47,799 nucleotides of DNA from Chitinophagales bacterium (GTDB lineage: Bacteria; Bacteroidota; Bacteroidia; Chitinophagales; JADJOU01): contig JAURJQ010000020.1 in assembly GCA_030832185.1 (NCBI GenBank), positions 1-47,799 of the forward strand. Reading direction: 5' to 3'. Positions within the stretch are counted from its first letter, which is position 1. Every line of letters begins with the position of its first letter. The notes below the pieces were generated by a model that worked only from the letters and a program-made list of their open reading frames with translations, searched no databases and was not told the origin of the DNA. Below, in pieces: positions 17,863 to 27,200 of this stretch. Position numbers and translations under genes: made by a program.

Positions 17863-19974
17863 CTAATCTGTTCTAAGTTTAATCCCAATAAAAAAAGATC
17901 GAGGCATATTGGGTCCATAGATATAGTTGCTATCTCTATTTTTACCTAAATCAAAATCATTTTGATATTCATTGAGCATATTTTTCATACCCGCAAACAA
18001 TTCTAAATCATGCTTGAATTTAGACAAACAAAGGGTATACGAAAGCTTACAATTGAGCTCTGAAAATGATTTAGTTTCTACCATTTGATTCCGAGTGAAG
18101 TTAATAGCTCCTCCAAAGTGTGCTATCTCCATACTGCCGGTGTATACATAATTTAGATTAAAACTCCATATCTTATCTGGTGTGAAACTAATATTAGCGA
18201 ATCCATAGCTATTGGGCGTTCTCAAAAACAATCGCCTCGGCTCCAAGCCTTGTATATATTCTACTGGATTTTCAAATTCACTATTCTGCAGGGTCACCCC
18301 AGTTTCGACTTGTATCTTGCGATTATAATTTGCCCTTAATTCTAGTGTAAATCCTTTAACTGTGGCGCTCTGACCATTTCTCTTTTCAAATAATTCTCCG
18401 AAACTATCTTGCCCTAAATTTTCAAGTATGAAGGCATTCTGAAGCTTGGTATAAAATGACTCGAGCGTGAATCCAGCGATGACTTTATTCCATACCTTAT
18501 CATAATTTACCGAAGCGCTGATGCTCTGCGACCGTTCTTCTTTTAGATTAGGATCTAGTCTGACTCTAGAGACTCCTCCACCCGCAAATGCAATATGTAA
18601 ATCTTTATCAAAAGCCTGCGGAGCTCTAAATCCAGTACCATAGCTCAATCTAAACTGTGTACTCGAATTGGATTTATACAATAAGGCTAATCTAGGATTG
18701 AAAACGAGGTTTTCGATAAGGTTGTGCTTATCCATTCGCACACCAGATAGCATGTTTAACTTATCAGAGATGTCCCAATCACTTTGCACGAAGGACCCCC
18801 AGTTTTTCGCATGCTGATCTACCTTGTATCTATAGCTCGCTATTTCATCTAGGACTTCATCGGATATATATTCTGAGCCAAGAGTTATGACATGTCTTCG
18901 TTTAAATAAATTGGCAAGGTCATGATTGAGCTGCATACCTCCCTGCCATGTCGTCGTATTAGAGAGACCATAGGGTGGATTCTCTAGGTGTACTCTGATT
19001 TCCGCTGGAGAGTCTGGGTATATCCCCGTATAATGATTTCTTTTCGTATTCTGAAGAGCTGCATATAGTATGAGTGTGGTCTTATCTTGATTGAAATTGA
19101 GCTGATAGTCTGCACTGGCCATCCATATCCTATGGGTTCGCTCCTCGGACTGCTGTCTCAGATAGGCTGACTTATCTGCCATCTCACCTCCAAGACGGTA
19201 TTCCTCCAAATGACTAAGAGAAAACTCTAATTTTTGATTCTGATTTAATTTTAAAAATGAAGTTAGCCCCAAGGATGTCAGGTCAAGTTTTGGCAGTTCG
19301 GAAAAATTATCTTGATTAGCATCAAAGAAATCTCGATTCCGTTTATTGAAAAAAACCGTAATACCTGCATTATGACTATCGCTCACTAGAGTAGCATTTC
19401 CCGTGATATTGAAATCATTTGACTTGCCATCAATGCTTTGTAAAAATGAGCCAAACTCATAACCACTCTTTTTTGGCAATTTTGTAATGACATTGACCGT
19501 ACCGCCTATAGCACTGGAACCGTAGAGCGAAGAACCCCCTCCTCGTATGACCTCTATTTTCTCTATCATATTGACAGGCAACTGCTCCATACCATAAAGA
19601 CCCATCAGCGGACTGAAAATAGGTCTGCCATTTATTAAGATTTGCGAATAGCCCCCTTGCAGTCCATTCATTCTAAGCTGGGTATAATTGCAGGTCTGAC
19701 AGTTAGTTTCCACCCGAAGACCTGGCTGAAATTTCAAGCCCTCAGACAAATTACAAACTTGGAGATTGTTGAGTGTTTTACTATCCAGAATATTGACTAT
19801 AACCGCACTTTCTGTCTTCCGTTTAAACGTTTTCGTTCCCGTGACGACTACTTCGGAAATAAATTTATTTTTAGAACTTTTAGAAGATTCTAGATTAGTG
19901 GAATCAGATTGTGCGAACAAAAAATTTGATACAAAAATAAATAGTAACAAACTCCACTTTATTTCCCAATACAT
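17863..19974 (-). CDS. TonB-dependent outer-membrane receptor
   Basis: 703-residue outer-membrane transporter. Signal peptide at 1-22 (ends FLFAQ). The plug domain covers about 40-165 and includes VVVTGTKTFKRKTESAV, the QILINGRPIFSPL segment and IEVIRGGGSSLYGSSAIGG. A 22-strand barrel fills the rest and ends with an aromatic-rich strand (RSFFIGIKLRTD). The plug has cysteines at 74, 92 and 95; the last two form a CxxC (NCQTCNYTQ) seen in a subset of Bacteroidota receptors. There is no N-terminal carboxypeptidase-like domain, unlike the receptor at 28257. The general type suggests uptake of a metal complex or cofactor, but no neighbouring binding protein or lipoprotein identifies the substrate. 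Confidence 0.92.
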   Translation of the reverse strand: MYWEIKWSLLLFIFVSNFLFAQSDSTNLESSKSSKNKFISEVVVTGTKTFKRKTESAVIVNILDSKTLNNLQVCNLSEGLKFQPGLRVETNCQTCNYTQLRMNGLQGGYSQILINGRPIFSPLMGLYGMEQLPVNMIEKIEVIRGGGSSLYGSSAIGGTVNVITKLPKKSGYEFGSFLQSIDGKSNDFNITGNATLVSDSHNAGITVFFNKRNRDFFDANQDNFSELPKLDLTSLGLTSFLKLNQNQKLEFSLSHLEEYRLGGEMADKSAYLRQQSEERTHRIWMASADYQLNFNQDKTTLILYAALQNTKRNHYTGIYPDSPAEIRVHLENPPYGLSNTTTWQGGMQLNHDLANLFKRRHVITLGSEYISDEVLDEIASYRYKVDQHAKNWGSFVQSDWDISDKLNMLSGVRMDKHNLIENLVFNPRLALLYKSNSSTQFRLSYGTGFRAPQAFDKDLHIAFAGGGVSRVRLDPNLKEERSQSISASVNYDKVWNKVIAGFTLESFYTKLQNAFILENLGQDSFGELFEKRNGQSATVKGFTLELRANYNRKIQVETGVTLQNSEFENPVEYIQGLEPRRLFLRTPNSYGFANISFTPDKIWSFNLNYVYTGSMEIAHFGGAINFTRNQMVETKSFSELNCKLSYTLCLSKFKHDLELFAGMKNMLNEYQNDFDLGKNRDSNYIYGPNMPRSFFIGIKLRTD

Positions 19975-20067
19975 TATTATTGTTTGTAGATTGCAGAAGT
20001 TAAAACCAAGACTGACTCTAGTGCATTTAAAACTAGAGGAGAAATATAGTTATTCGATGCTATCACA

Positions 20068-21039
20068 TTACAGTGCAGACCTCACCGCTGCTATCACCTT
20101 GGTAGGATTAGGGAGATAAGCTTCTACTAAATTAGGAGCGTAGTGCATAGAACTATCTGCTCCTGTCACACGCTTAATAGGGGCATCTAGGTAATCAAAG
20201 GCATAACGCTGAACTTGGAACGTGATTTCAGAAGCTATACTTCCAAATGGCCAGCTCTCTTCTACTATCACCAAGCGGTTGGTCTTTTTTACAGAATTTA
20301 CTATAGTATCTATGTCTAAGGGTCTAATGGTTCTCAAATCAATAACTTCACACTGCACTCCATCTTTAGCTAGCTCATCAGCTGCTGACAGTGCTACTTT
20401 CATCATTTTGCTAAATGAGACAATAGTACAATCTGTTCCTTCTCTTTTTACTTCTGCTTTGCCTATAGGGATATAATACTCTTCATCTGGAATTTCACAG
20501 TTATCGCTATACATCATCTCACTCTCCATAAATACAATCGGATCTGGATCTTGAATAGCAGATTTCAATAAACCTTTGGCATCATATCCATTAGAAGGAG
20601 ATATGACTTTCAGTCCCGGTATACTAGCATACATGCTCTCAAATGCCATACTATGCTGCGCTCCCAGCTGACCTGCACTACCATTCGGCCCTCTAAATAC
20701 AATAGGATTAGAAAATTCCCCTGCACTCATAGATAAAGTCTTCGACGAATGATTAATAATCTGATCGATAGCGAGTAATGCAAAATTCCAGGTCATAAAC
20801 TCCACAATAGGCTTAAGTCCATTCATAGCCGCACCTACGCCAATAGCGGTAAAACCAAGCTCTGCAATCGGTGTGTCAATGATTCTTCTTGGACCAAATT
20901 CATCGAGCATACCTTGGCTCACTTTGTAAGCGCCATTATACTCAGCTACTTCTTCTCCCATAAGAAATACAGTTGAGTCCTTTCGCATTTCTTCACTCAT
21001 GGCCTCTCTTAAGGCATCTCTAAACTTTATTTGTCGCAT
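20068..21039 (-). CDS. pdhB: Pyruvate dehydrogenase E1 component, beta subunit
   Basis: Beta chain of the heterotetrameric thiamine-diphosphate-dependent E1, which decarboxylates pyruvate and acetylates lipoyl-E2. 323 residues, the family norm. Visible segments are FLMGEEVAEYNGAYKVSQGM (23-42), the RIIDTPIAELGFTAIGVGAA stretch, GPNGSAGQLGAQHS (about 116-129), and the C-terminal EESWPFGSIASEI. The alpha subunit, E2 and E3 genes are not adjacent, a scattered arrangement common in Bacteroidota. A branched-chain 2-oxoacid E1 beta is possible in principle, but the sequence pattern favours pyruvate. Confidence 0.93.
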   Translation of the reverse strand: MRQIKFRDALREAMSEEMRKDSTVFLMGEEVAEYNGAYKVSQGMLDEFGPRRIIDTPIAELGFTAIGVGAAMNGLKPIVEFMTWNFALLAIDQIINHSSKTLSMSAGEFSNPIVFRGPNGSAGQLGAQHSMAFESMYASIPGLKVISPSNGYDAKGLLKSAIQDPDPIVFMESEMMYSDNCEIPDEEYYIPIGKAEVKREGTDCTIVSFSKMMKVALSAADELAKDGVQCEVIDLRTIRPLDIDTIVNSVKKTNRLVIVEESWPFGSIASEITFQVQRYAFDYLDAPIKRVTGADSSMHYAPNLVEAYLPNPTKVIAAVRSAL

Positions 21040-21117
21040 AAATTATTAGTTTGTGGGGTATTTAATGGTCTATTTTTTACAGTACTAAAACGTCTTCTTA
21101 CTTTTTATTTTTCAAAA

Positions 21118-21504
21118 TTATAAATTTAAAATTATTCTTTTGGCAATTTCTGACAATTCGGCTGGACTCAATTTCAATCTAGGATAATCAAAAATGAAAT
21201 CGCGACCATTCTCGATAGGCATCAAATGAATATGAGCATGCGGCACTTCGAGTCCTTCAATCCACATTCCTATTCTAGTATTAAATGTCTTTTTCATAGC
21301 TAAGCTTAATTTCTTTGAGAATAAAATTAAATCTGACAAATCTCTATCCTCCAATTCATAAAACTCATCAATCTCTACCTTAGGGACTATTAATAAATGT
21401 CCTTCTTTTAATGGATTGATATCCATAAAGGCAATACAGGTTTCATTTTCTGCAACCTTTACGCTTGGGATTTCCCCTCGAATGATCTTAGTAAATACTG
21501 TCAT
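21118..21504 (-). CDS. HIT-family nucleotide hydrolase
   Basis: Histidine-triad protein, expected to hydrolyse adenosine nucleotide derivatives (Hint/PKCI type). With the frame numbered from an upstream TTG (21516) the triad is H93, H95 and H97 in VPHAHIHLMPI. I set the start at the ATG at 21504 because the resulting MTVFTKIIRGEIPS is the usual family N-terminus. The ENETCIAFMDINPLKEGHLLIVPK stretch near 20-45 is also typical. It follows greA by 23 nt and is likely cotranscribed with it, a pairing commonly seen in Bacteroidota. Confidence 0.93.
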   Translation of the reverse strand: MTVFTKIIRGEIPSVKVAENETCIAFMDINPLKEGHLLIVPKVEIDEFYELEDRDLSDLILFSKKLSLAMKKTFNTRIGMWIEGLEVPHAHIHLMPIENGRDFIFDYPRLKLSPAELSEIAKRIILNL

Positions 21505-21527
21505 AGAATAATCCAAAGATGGATTAG

Positions 21528-21998
21528 TTATTTTGTAATTTCCAGAATCTGGTACTCCATAATCCCAGCAGGAGTTTGAATAGCCACTTTCTCGCCTTTT
21601 TTATGACCTAGTAAGCCCTTTCCGATAGGAGATATCACAGATAATTTACCTGTCTTGAAATCTGCCTCAATTTCAGAAACCATTTTATAAGTAAATTCCT
21701 TATTTGCTTTTATGTTTTTTACTTTTATAGTAGTCAAAATACTGACCTTAGAGTCGTCTATTTCTTTTTCGTCTAAAATTCTCACATTGGTCATCGCCAT
21801 TTCTAACTGAGCTATTCGCTTCTCCAGTTTAGCTTGCTCCTCTTTAGCTGCATCGTACTCTGCATTTTCGCTAAGGTCTCCTTTCTCTCTTGCCTCTGCT
21901 AATGCCGCACCTGCCTCTGCTCTGCCAGCAGTTTTCAGATGATGCAAATCTGCTTTTAATTTATCGTAACTCTCCTTGGTCAAAAATACACTAGCCAT
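21528..21998 (-). CDS. greA: Transcription elongation factor GreA
   Basis: Rescues backtracked RNA polymerase by stimulating transcript cleavage through the secondary channel. 156 residues, standard length. The N-terminal antiparallel coiled coil (about 1-75) carries the conserved acidic tip region in AREKGDLSENAEYDAAKEEQ (about 36-55). The C-terminal FKBP-like domain ends with SPIGKGLLGHKKGEKVAI, then a short strand. It is first gene of the greA-HIT unit. Confidence 0.97.
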   Translation of the reverse strand: MASVFLTKESYDKLKADLHHLKTAGRAEAGAALAEAREKGDLSENAEYDAAKEEQAKLEKRIAQLEMAMTNVRILDEKEIDDSKVSILTTIKVKNIKANKEFTYKMVSEIEADFKTGKLSVISPIGKGLLGHKKGEKVAIQTPAGIMEYQILEITK

Positions 21999-22025
21999 GT
22001 TTTAGTTTTATCTATAATTTATAAT

Positions 22026-22059
22026 TAAAAAGAGGTATCCACCAATGGTGAACACCTCT
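22026..22059 (-). terminator. Intrinsic terminator of the surface-protein operon
   Basis: On the minus strand a hairpin AGAGGTGTTCACCATTGG / TGGATACCTCT is followed directly by T5. Outer stem AGAGGT pairs with ACCTCT, inner CACCA with TGGTG. It lies just after the PorV-OmpA gene stop (22085) and before greA. Confidence 0.8.
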
Positions 22060-22073
22060 CTATTGTCAGAATG

Positions 22074-22081
22074 CAAATATA
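22074..22081 (-). promoter_or_regulatory. Possible -7 box upstream of greA
   Basis: Minus-strand TATATTTG fits TAnnTTTG, but the terminator hairpin (22026-22059) would then lie inside the greA leader, and no -33 element is evident. It may be coincidental, or the hairpin may attenuate greA. Confidence 0.25.
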
Positions 22082-22084
22082 CTA

Positions 22085-24235
22085 TTATTTTACAACTTTC
22101 AGTTCTATTCTTCGATTGTTTTTACGACCTATGTCGGAATCATTTGTATCTTTAGGTTTAGTATCTCCAAATGCTTCTGAGCTAATGCGGGAAGGATCTA
22201 TTCCCTGCTGTACCATAAGGTCTTTGATCGTCTTTATCATTTTTTCGGTCAACTCCATGTTACTTAGCGCATATTTTCCGTTATCAGTATGAGCATCTAT
22301 CTTGATCTTCATACTTGGATTATCCTTCAATACATTAACTACAGTGCTTATTGCTCTTTTACTCATTCTACTTAAAGAATCAGTTCCTGCCTTGAATGAA
22401 ATAGTATTGGCGTATTCATTTAACTCTTCCTGAGGAGTCTTCTTCGGCACATCAGCACCTGTCTCGGTAGACTCAGAAGGTATTTTTATTTCTTCTTTTT
22501 TAGGAGCAAGTGTTTCTACTTTAGGTGCACTAGGCACTACGACTGGCTTCTTAGTTTCTACCTCCTTAGGCGCTTCAGTCTTTCTTGGAGCTGAACTTGG
22601 TCTAGACATATTTTCTAATTTAGCATCCAAAACTTTTACCTCTACTCGTCTATTTCGCTGTTTACCCTCTTCAGAACTATTGTCACCGACTGGTTTAGTT
22701 TCACCATACCATTCAACCTTCATGCTGACGTCTGGAATAGATTTAAATTCATTCAAATATCGAGCGACCGTTTTAGCTCGAAGCATAGAAAGTCGCATAT
22801 TATTTTCAGGAGTACCATCATCGTCGGTATGACCTTCTATAAGGAAACGGGTATCAGGATAATTTTTTAGCATTTCGCCTACTACCATGAGTGCACCTTC
22901 TCCTCTATCCGTCAGAATAGCAGTACCTGTCTTAAACTCAATATTGCTAGCAAAATTTTTCAGCATATCGTTCACCTTTTTATATTCGATAACCGTCTCT
23001 ATCTTAGCTGGAGCCTCACGGAATATCGTATCATATTTTGTGATATACTTTATTTCAGGTTCCGGCTTCTTCTCAGGAACTACAGTCTTCGCTACCTCTA
23101 CTGCTTTAGCTATCACGTATTCATCACAGTAGCTATATTTATTTGTGAAATAAACAAACCCAAAATTATGCGTCCCACCGAAAACCCATGAAGGCCGGTA
23201 GTTATAGCTTATTTCAAGCACAGCAGGATTCTTAGATTTTTTCCTATCCTTCAATTTTAAATCATAGGATATACCTGCTGAAGCGCCCATATGAGCCCTA
23301 GTAGTGGTCTCTTTATTTAGTGCATTATCTTCATATAAGAAACCTGCTCTAAGTGAAACCTCTTCTCTGAATGAATACTCCAGCCCAAGTCCATAGTTAT
23401 TCGGTGTAAAGGAATTATAAACAAAATTAGTAGAAATAGATAATCGATGAATAGGTTTACAAAAGATATCTGAAGCCGCTGGTTTATTGCCGAAGTATAA
23501 ATCTTTGCTAATAGCCATAGAAAATTGAGTAGGCAATTCAAATTTAGCCGCTCTATTAAAGAATGGTAAATCATATTGAGAACTACCTAAAGGTACGGGT
23601 CTATTTAAAATCAAACCATCTCCTGCATATTTCATCGGAAATCCGAGATTTCTAACAAAGACGCCAAAGTGAAAATCCTCTTTCTCTCCTGTAGTATACT
23701 GCATGCCCGCATCAATAGCAAAACCAGTTGCAGATAAGTTATTGATAGATTCGTTTATTAATCTTCCCGTAACACCTGCTCGAACACCTCGTCCAAAAAC
23801 TCTAGCATAAGACAACCCAATATTTAGATAAAATGGCGAGAAAGTACTTAAAGGTTCTGGGCTTATAGAGGTCGTCCGATCCATATCTCCATAAGTCATA
23901 TATCCTATAGAGAAGCCAATATTATTTCCATTTGAAATTTCGCCTCCTACTCCCACATTAAACAAGGATGTGCCTGTAGCAGATAGCCAACTCGTATAAT
24001 TGCTAAATACTGACATTCCTTTGTTATGGGCCAGACCAGCTATATTGGTTCCTAAGGCATCAATCCCGCGCACATTGGCCGAATTTATTCCTAGCAGACC
24101 CATGGTTCTCGCTTGTGTATTGATCAATAACTCATAGGCGCCAGCCTCTCCTACTCTATCGGAATTTCCTGCATTACCAGATACTCCCAGTATAAGTAAA
24201 CCAACACACCACGACCATTTATAAAATTTCATCAT
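22085..24235 (-). CDS. PorV/PorQ-type outer-membrane barrel fused to two OmpA peptidoglycan-binding domains
   Basis: 716 residues. Signal peptide about 1-22. Residues about 28-365 look like the PorV/PorQ barrel family: the opening LLINTQARTMGLLG and NVRGIDALGTNIAGL, repeated beta strands, and GLGLEYSFREEVSLRAGF near 278-295. A linker (KKPEPEIKYITKYD) leads to an OmpA-like domain at about 420-535 with FLIEGHTDDDG, NNMRLSMLRAKTVARYL and NRRVEVKV. After a Pro/Lys/Glu-rich linker a second, more divergent OmpA domain covers about 605-716 (KIDAHTDNGK, GDTKPKDTN, KNNRRIELKV). PorV members deliver T9SS cargo at the outer membrane. The tail should tether this barrel to peptidoglycan. Third gene of an operon with only 25 nt to the upstream gene. 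Confidence 0.85.
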   Translation of the reverse strand: MMKFYKWSWCVGLLILGVSGNAGNSDRVGEAGAYELLINTQARTMGLLGINSANVRGIDALGTNIAGLAHNKGMSVFSNYTSWLSATGTSLFNVGVGGEISNGNNIGFSIGYMTYGDMDRTTSISPEPLSTFSPFYLNIGLSYARVFGRGVRAGVTGRLINESINNLSATGFAIDAGMQYTTGEKEDFHFGVFVRNLGFPMKYAGDGLILNRPVPLGSSQYDLPFFNRAAKFELPTQFSMAISKDLYFGNKPAASDIFCKPIHRLSISTNFVYNSFTPNNYGLGLEYSFREEVSLRAGFLYEDNALNKETTTRAHMGASAGISYDLKLKDRKKSKNPAVLEISYNYRPSWVFGGTHNFGFVYFTNKYSYCDEYVIAKAVEVAKTVVPEKKPEPEIKYITKYDTIFREAPAKIETVIEYKKVNDMLKNFASNIEFKTGTAILTDRGEGALMVVGEMLKNYPDTRFLIEGHTDDDGTPENNMRLSMLRAKTVARYLNEFKSIPDVSMKVEWYGETKPVGDNSSEEGKQRNRRVEVKVLDAKLENMSRPSSAPRKTEAPKEVETKKPVVVPSAPKVETLAPKKEEIKIPSESTETGADVPKKTPQEELNEYANTISFKAGTDSLSRMSKRAISTVVNVLKDNPSMKIKIDAHTDNGKYALSNMELTEKMIKTIKDLMVQQGIDPSRISSEAFGDTKPKDTNDSDIGRKNNRRIELKVVK

Positions 24236-24260
24236 AACTATCTTCTTCTTACTTGTGATA

Positions 24261-27200
24261 TTAAAAATTACTGACGTCTGCTGCTCTCATGATGGCGAAT
24301 AGTTTTAAAACCTTTGTGCCAACATTTGGAGCCTCTACATTGATATAATATACTCCACTCGCAACCATTACGCCAGTACTTGTCCTGAGATCCCAATCAA
24401 TAGTATTATCGTAATTTATATTGCCTGAATTGTCACCATATTGTCCATCGACTATTCCCTTTGAGTCTAATTTTAGTCTTCTGACAAGAATACCGTCTGT
24501 AGTAAAAATGCTAACAACACTGTTTTTTGGAACATTGACTATTTTGACTACATTCTGAGTAGCATTTAACTCGTAGGAAGAAAATGCATAGTATGGATTC
24601 GGGACCACCGTCATTTTATCAAATGCGGAAGTGACCAAGCTATCACTTTTTATTGGCTCCAAACCTTCTGTAGAAAATTCATAGATTGATGCGTCTCCTG
24701 CGTACTTTGCATATGGCTTCTCTACTCTGACTTTAATTCTCACCTCGGTAGGTATTTCATAAACCCCAGCGGCATTATACATACTAAAGTTTTTAGCAGT
24801 CAAAGGAAAACAAGTCCATGCTATCTGACGATAGAAATTTGCCACATTAGCATTTAATGTAGCGTTAGCTCCTACTCCATTAGTTAAGTTAAAATTATCG
24901 TTTAATAATTTTCTATCAAGGGCAGCTCTATCGCCATTATCATAGGCTGTATTCATCACATAGACGAATTGACTACCTCCAAAAATTGGATTTCCAAGAA
25001 CGGTTTCTGTAGTGCTATCTGGATCCCAGACCATATTCGCGGCATTCTTACCTCTAAATCTAGAATTCTCCCCAAAATAGACATTCATACGCACACCTGT
25101 TTCTAAATTGATAGCATATCCTGGAAACCATCCAAGTCCTTTATCGCTTCCATCGGGCTGACCATCTTGACCTACACCTGGCGACTGACGGAGCTGTCCT
25201 TTTAAGGCATTCCCCTCGGTAAATAACTCCGACTCACCTGTTTCAAAAACTACAGCTCTGGACCACTTGGTCTTTTCATTGGTGATGACTAAATCTAAAC
25301 TATAAATAGAATCGAGAGTGTTTTCAGGACCCTCACCCCAAGTAACCATGGTCAAAGAATCCTTGGCTACTCTGCGCCACTTGAAACCTGGACTAAAGCT
25401 TTGATAATTATTTTCTGCAGCTACAGCTGTTACATTAGCATTTGCTGCAAGACAATATGGAGCGAATTTACCCCCTAAAACCTTAGCAAAATTCCCTACT
25501 GAATCAGTCCAAACCCTGCGACCATTGATTACATTATAGGCAGATGCATTCTTGGCTCTTACATCATTCACTGCGCCAGATCGAATCCAGTCCTTATAAT
25601 CTACTCCGTCTACGTCTGCTAATAAACTCAGCCATTTCTTAGAGCTATCTTTAAAGCCTATACTTCCATCTATATAGCTATAAAACTTATTGCCATTTCT
25701 AGATATGGTTCCTAAAGTGTCTGGAAATGTAGTAGCCACTGCTATACCATAGCTCTCCACCTGACCATTTATCCTGGCATAGATGGATTGACTAAAATCT
25801 CTATCTAACTTTCCCTCCGAAACAATCGCTCTATTCGAGGGGTCAGTTATATCCATAGTCCAGCTAGTCTGTGCCAAATCATATTTATTAGGATCTTGAA
25901 CAGCAACAACTTCGGAGAATGAAAGGTTAAATTTAGCATTCTTCAATTTGAATGGATCGATAACTTTTACTAATATAGGTGATTTACCTCCAGCATATTT
26001 TAAATCCAACTGACTACCATTCGTTAGAATTTTTTCCTCTTCACCTTTTTCCAAATCCAGAAAATATTTCCCATGACCTTGGCCAGATTTTCTAGTCACT
26101 GGTATGCCTTGGTAATAGTCTGCTTTGGTTTTCACTCCCCAAAAATCATTATTGTGCGGAGTTCCTTTAAAGATTTTTATAGCGTTACTGAATATCAACT
26201 GATTCTGCTGAACCTCGGTAGGAATAGTTGGATTTCTATAATTATTATAGGCGAAAGCCACTGTGGCGTAATAATAGGTCTTGTTATTAGCTAAAAACGT
26301 CTGTCCTTCGAACTGAAAAAGGTCACGATCTACGACGATTTCTCTTTCAATACCCTTATTTGGCAATGCTAAATCTTGGGTAATTACCGTAACCGATTGT
26401 CCATTAACTACCTCCTTTCTATAATTTACCGCTCTATTTATTGAGTTCTTTTTATCCATAATAGTCAGAAGTTTCGCCTTACTATTATCTTTGAGGTCTT
26501 CTAAATTACTTACGGCATTTTCACTAACTATTTGATAAATAGCATATCCCTCGAATTTATACGTAGAATCATTATTCCATGTTCCTAATGGAACATCAAT
26601 ATTTTTTAAATTGTAATTTTCTCCGAAGTTATTTGATCCCACGGGATTCTCCAGAGTAAAGAATAACTTTTTAGGGGTCTCAATGATTTTTAGATTAGGA
26701 GCATCTGGTCCTGGAGACTTTTCAAAACAAAAATCAAATAAGCGCTGCGCCTTATCATCTGCTTCTTGCAGATAACTCATAACTGGCCTACACCCTGTTT
26801 GTGATCCTTTAGGTGGCCTTACGTAGACACAACCTATAGTTATTGTTTCTTTAGTACCGCTATTCATATCAAAAGGTCCAGAATTTTGGAGCCATCTCAA
26901 ATCTCTAGGTGTAAAATTTCGGTCACACATAGACCATTCTCCCGGCTTAGCTGGATCTCCACTGAAACAAAATTTGGTCGCTGGAAATCCAGGTGTAATA
27001 CAATCACTGCTCACCGTTAAGGAAGAGCCATTGCTAGCAAAGCCCATTTGGAAATTTCTAGTTTGAGGTTCATTAATTGGATCATTGACTAAGCCACCTT
27101 GCCCATTTATAAAATAATTAAATGAAGACAAACCAATCGGCAATCCATTTGCTTTTTTAGGACCTTCGAAGAAATCTACTCCAAAAATTGGTGGTTGATC

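Noticed and set aside
22026-22059. Riboswitch or leader structure of greA
   Set aside because: The hairpin is followed by a T-run and lies right after the upstream operon's stop, the plain pattern of an intrinsic terminator; no conserved riboswitch core is seen.
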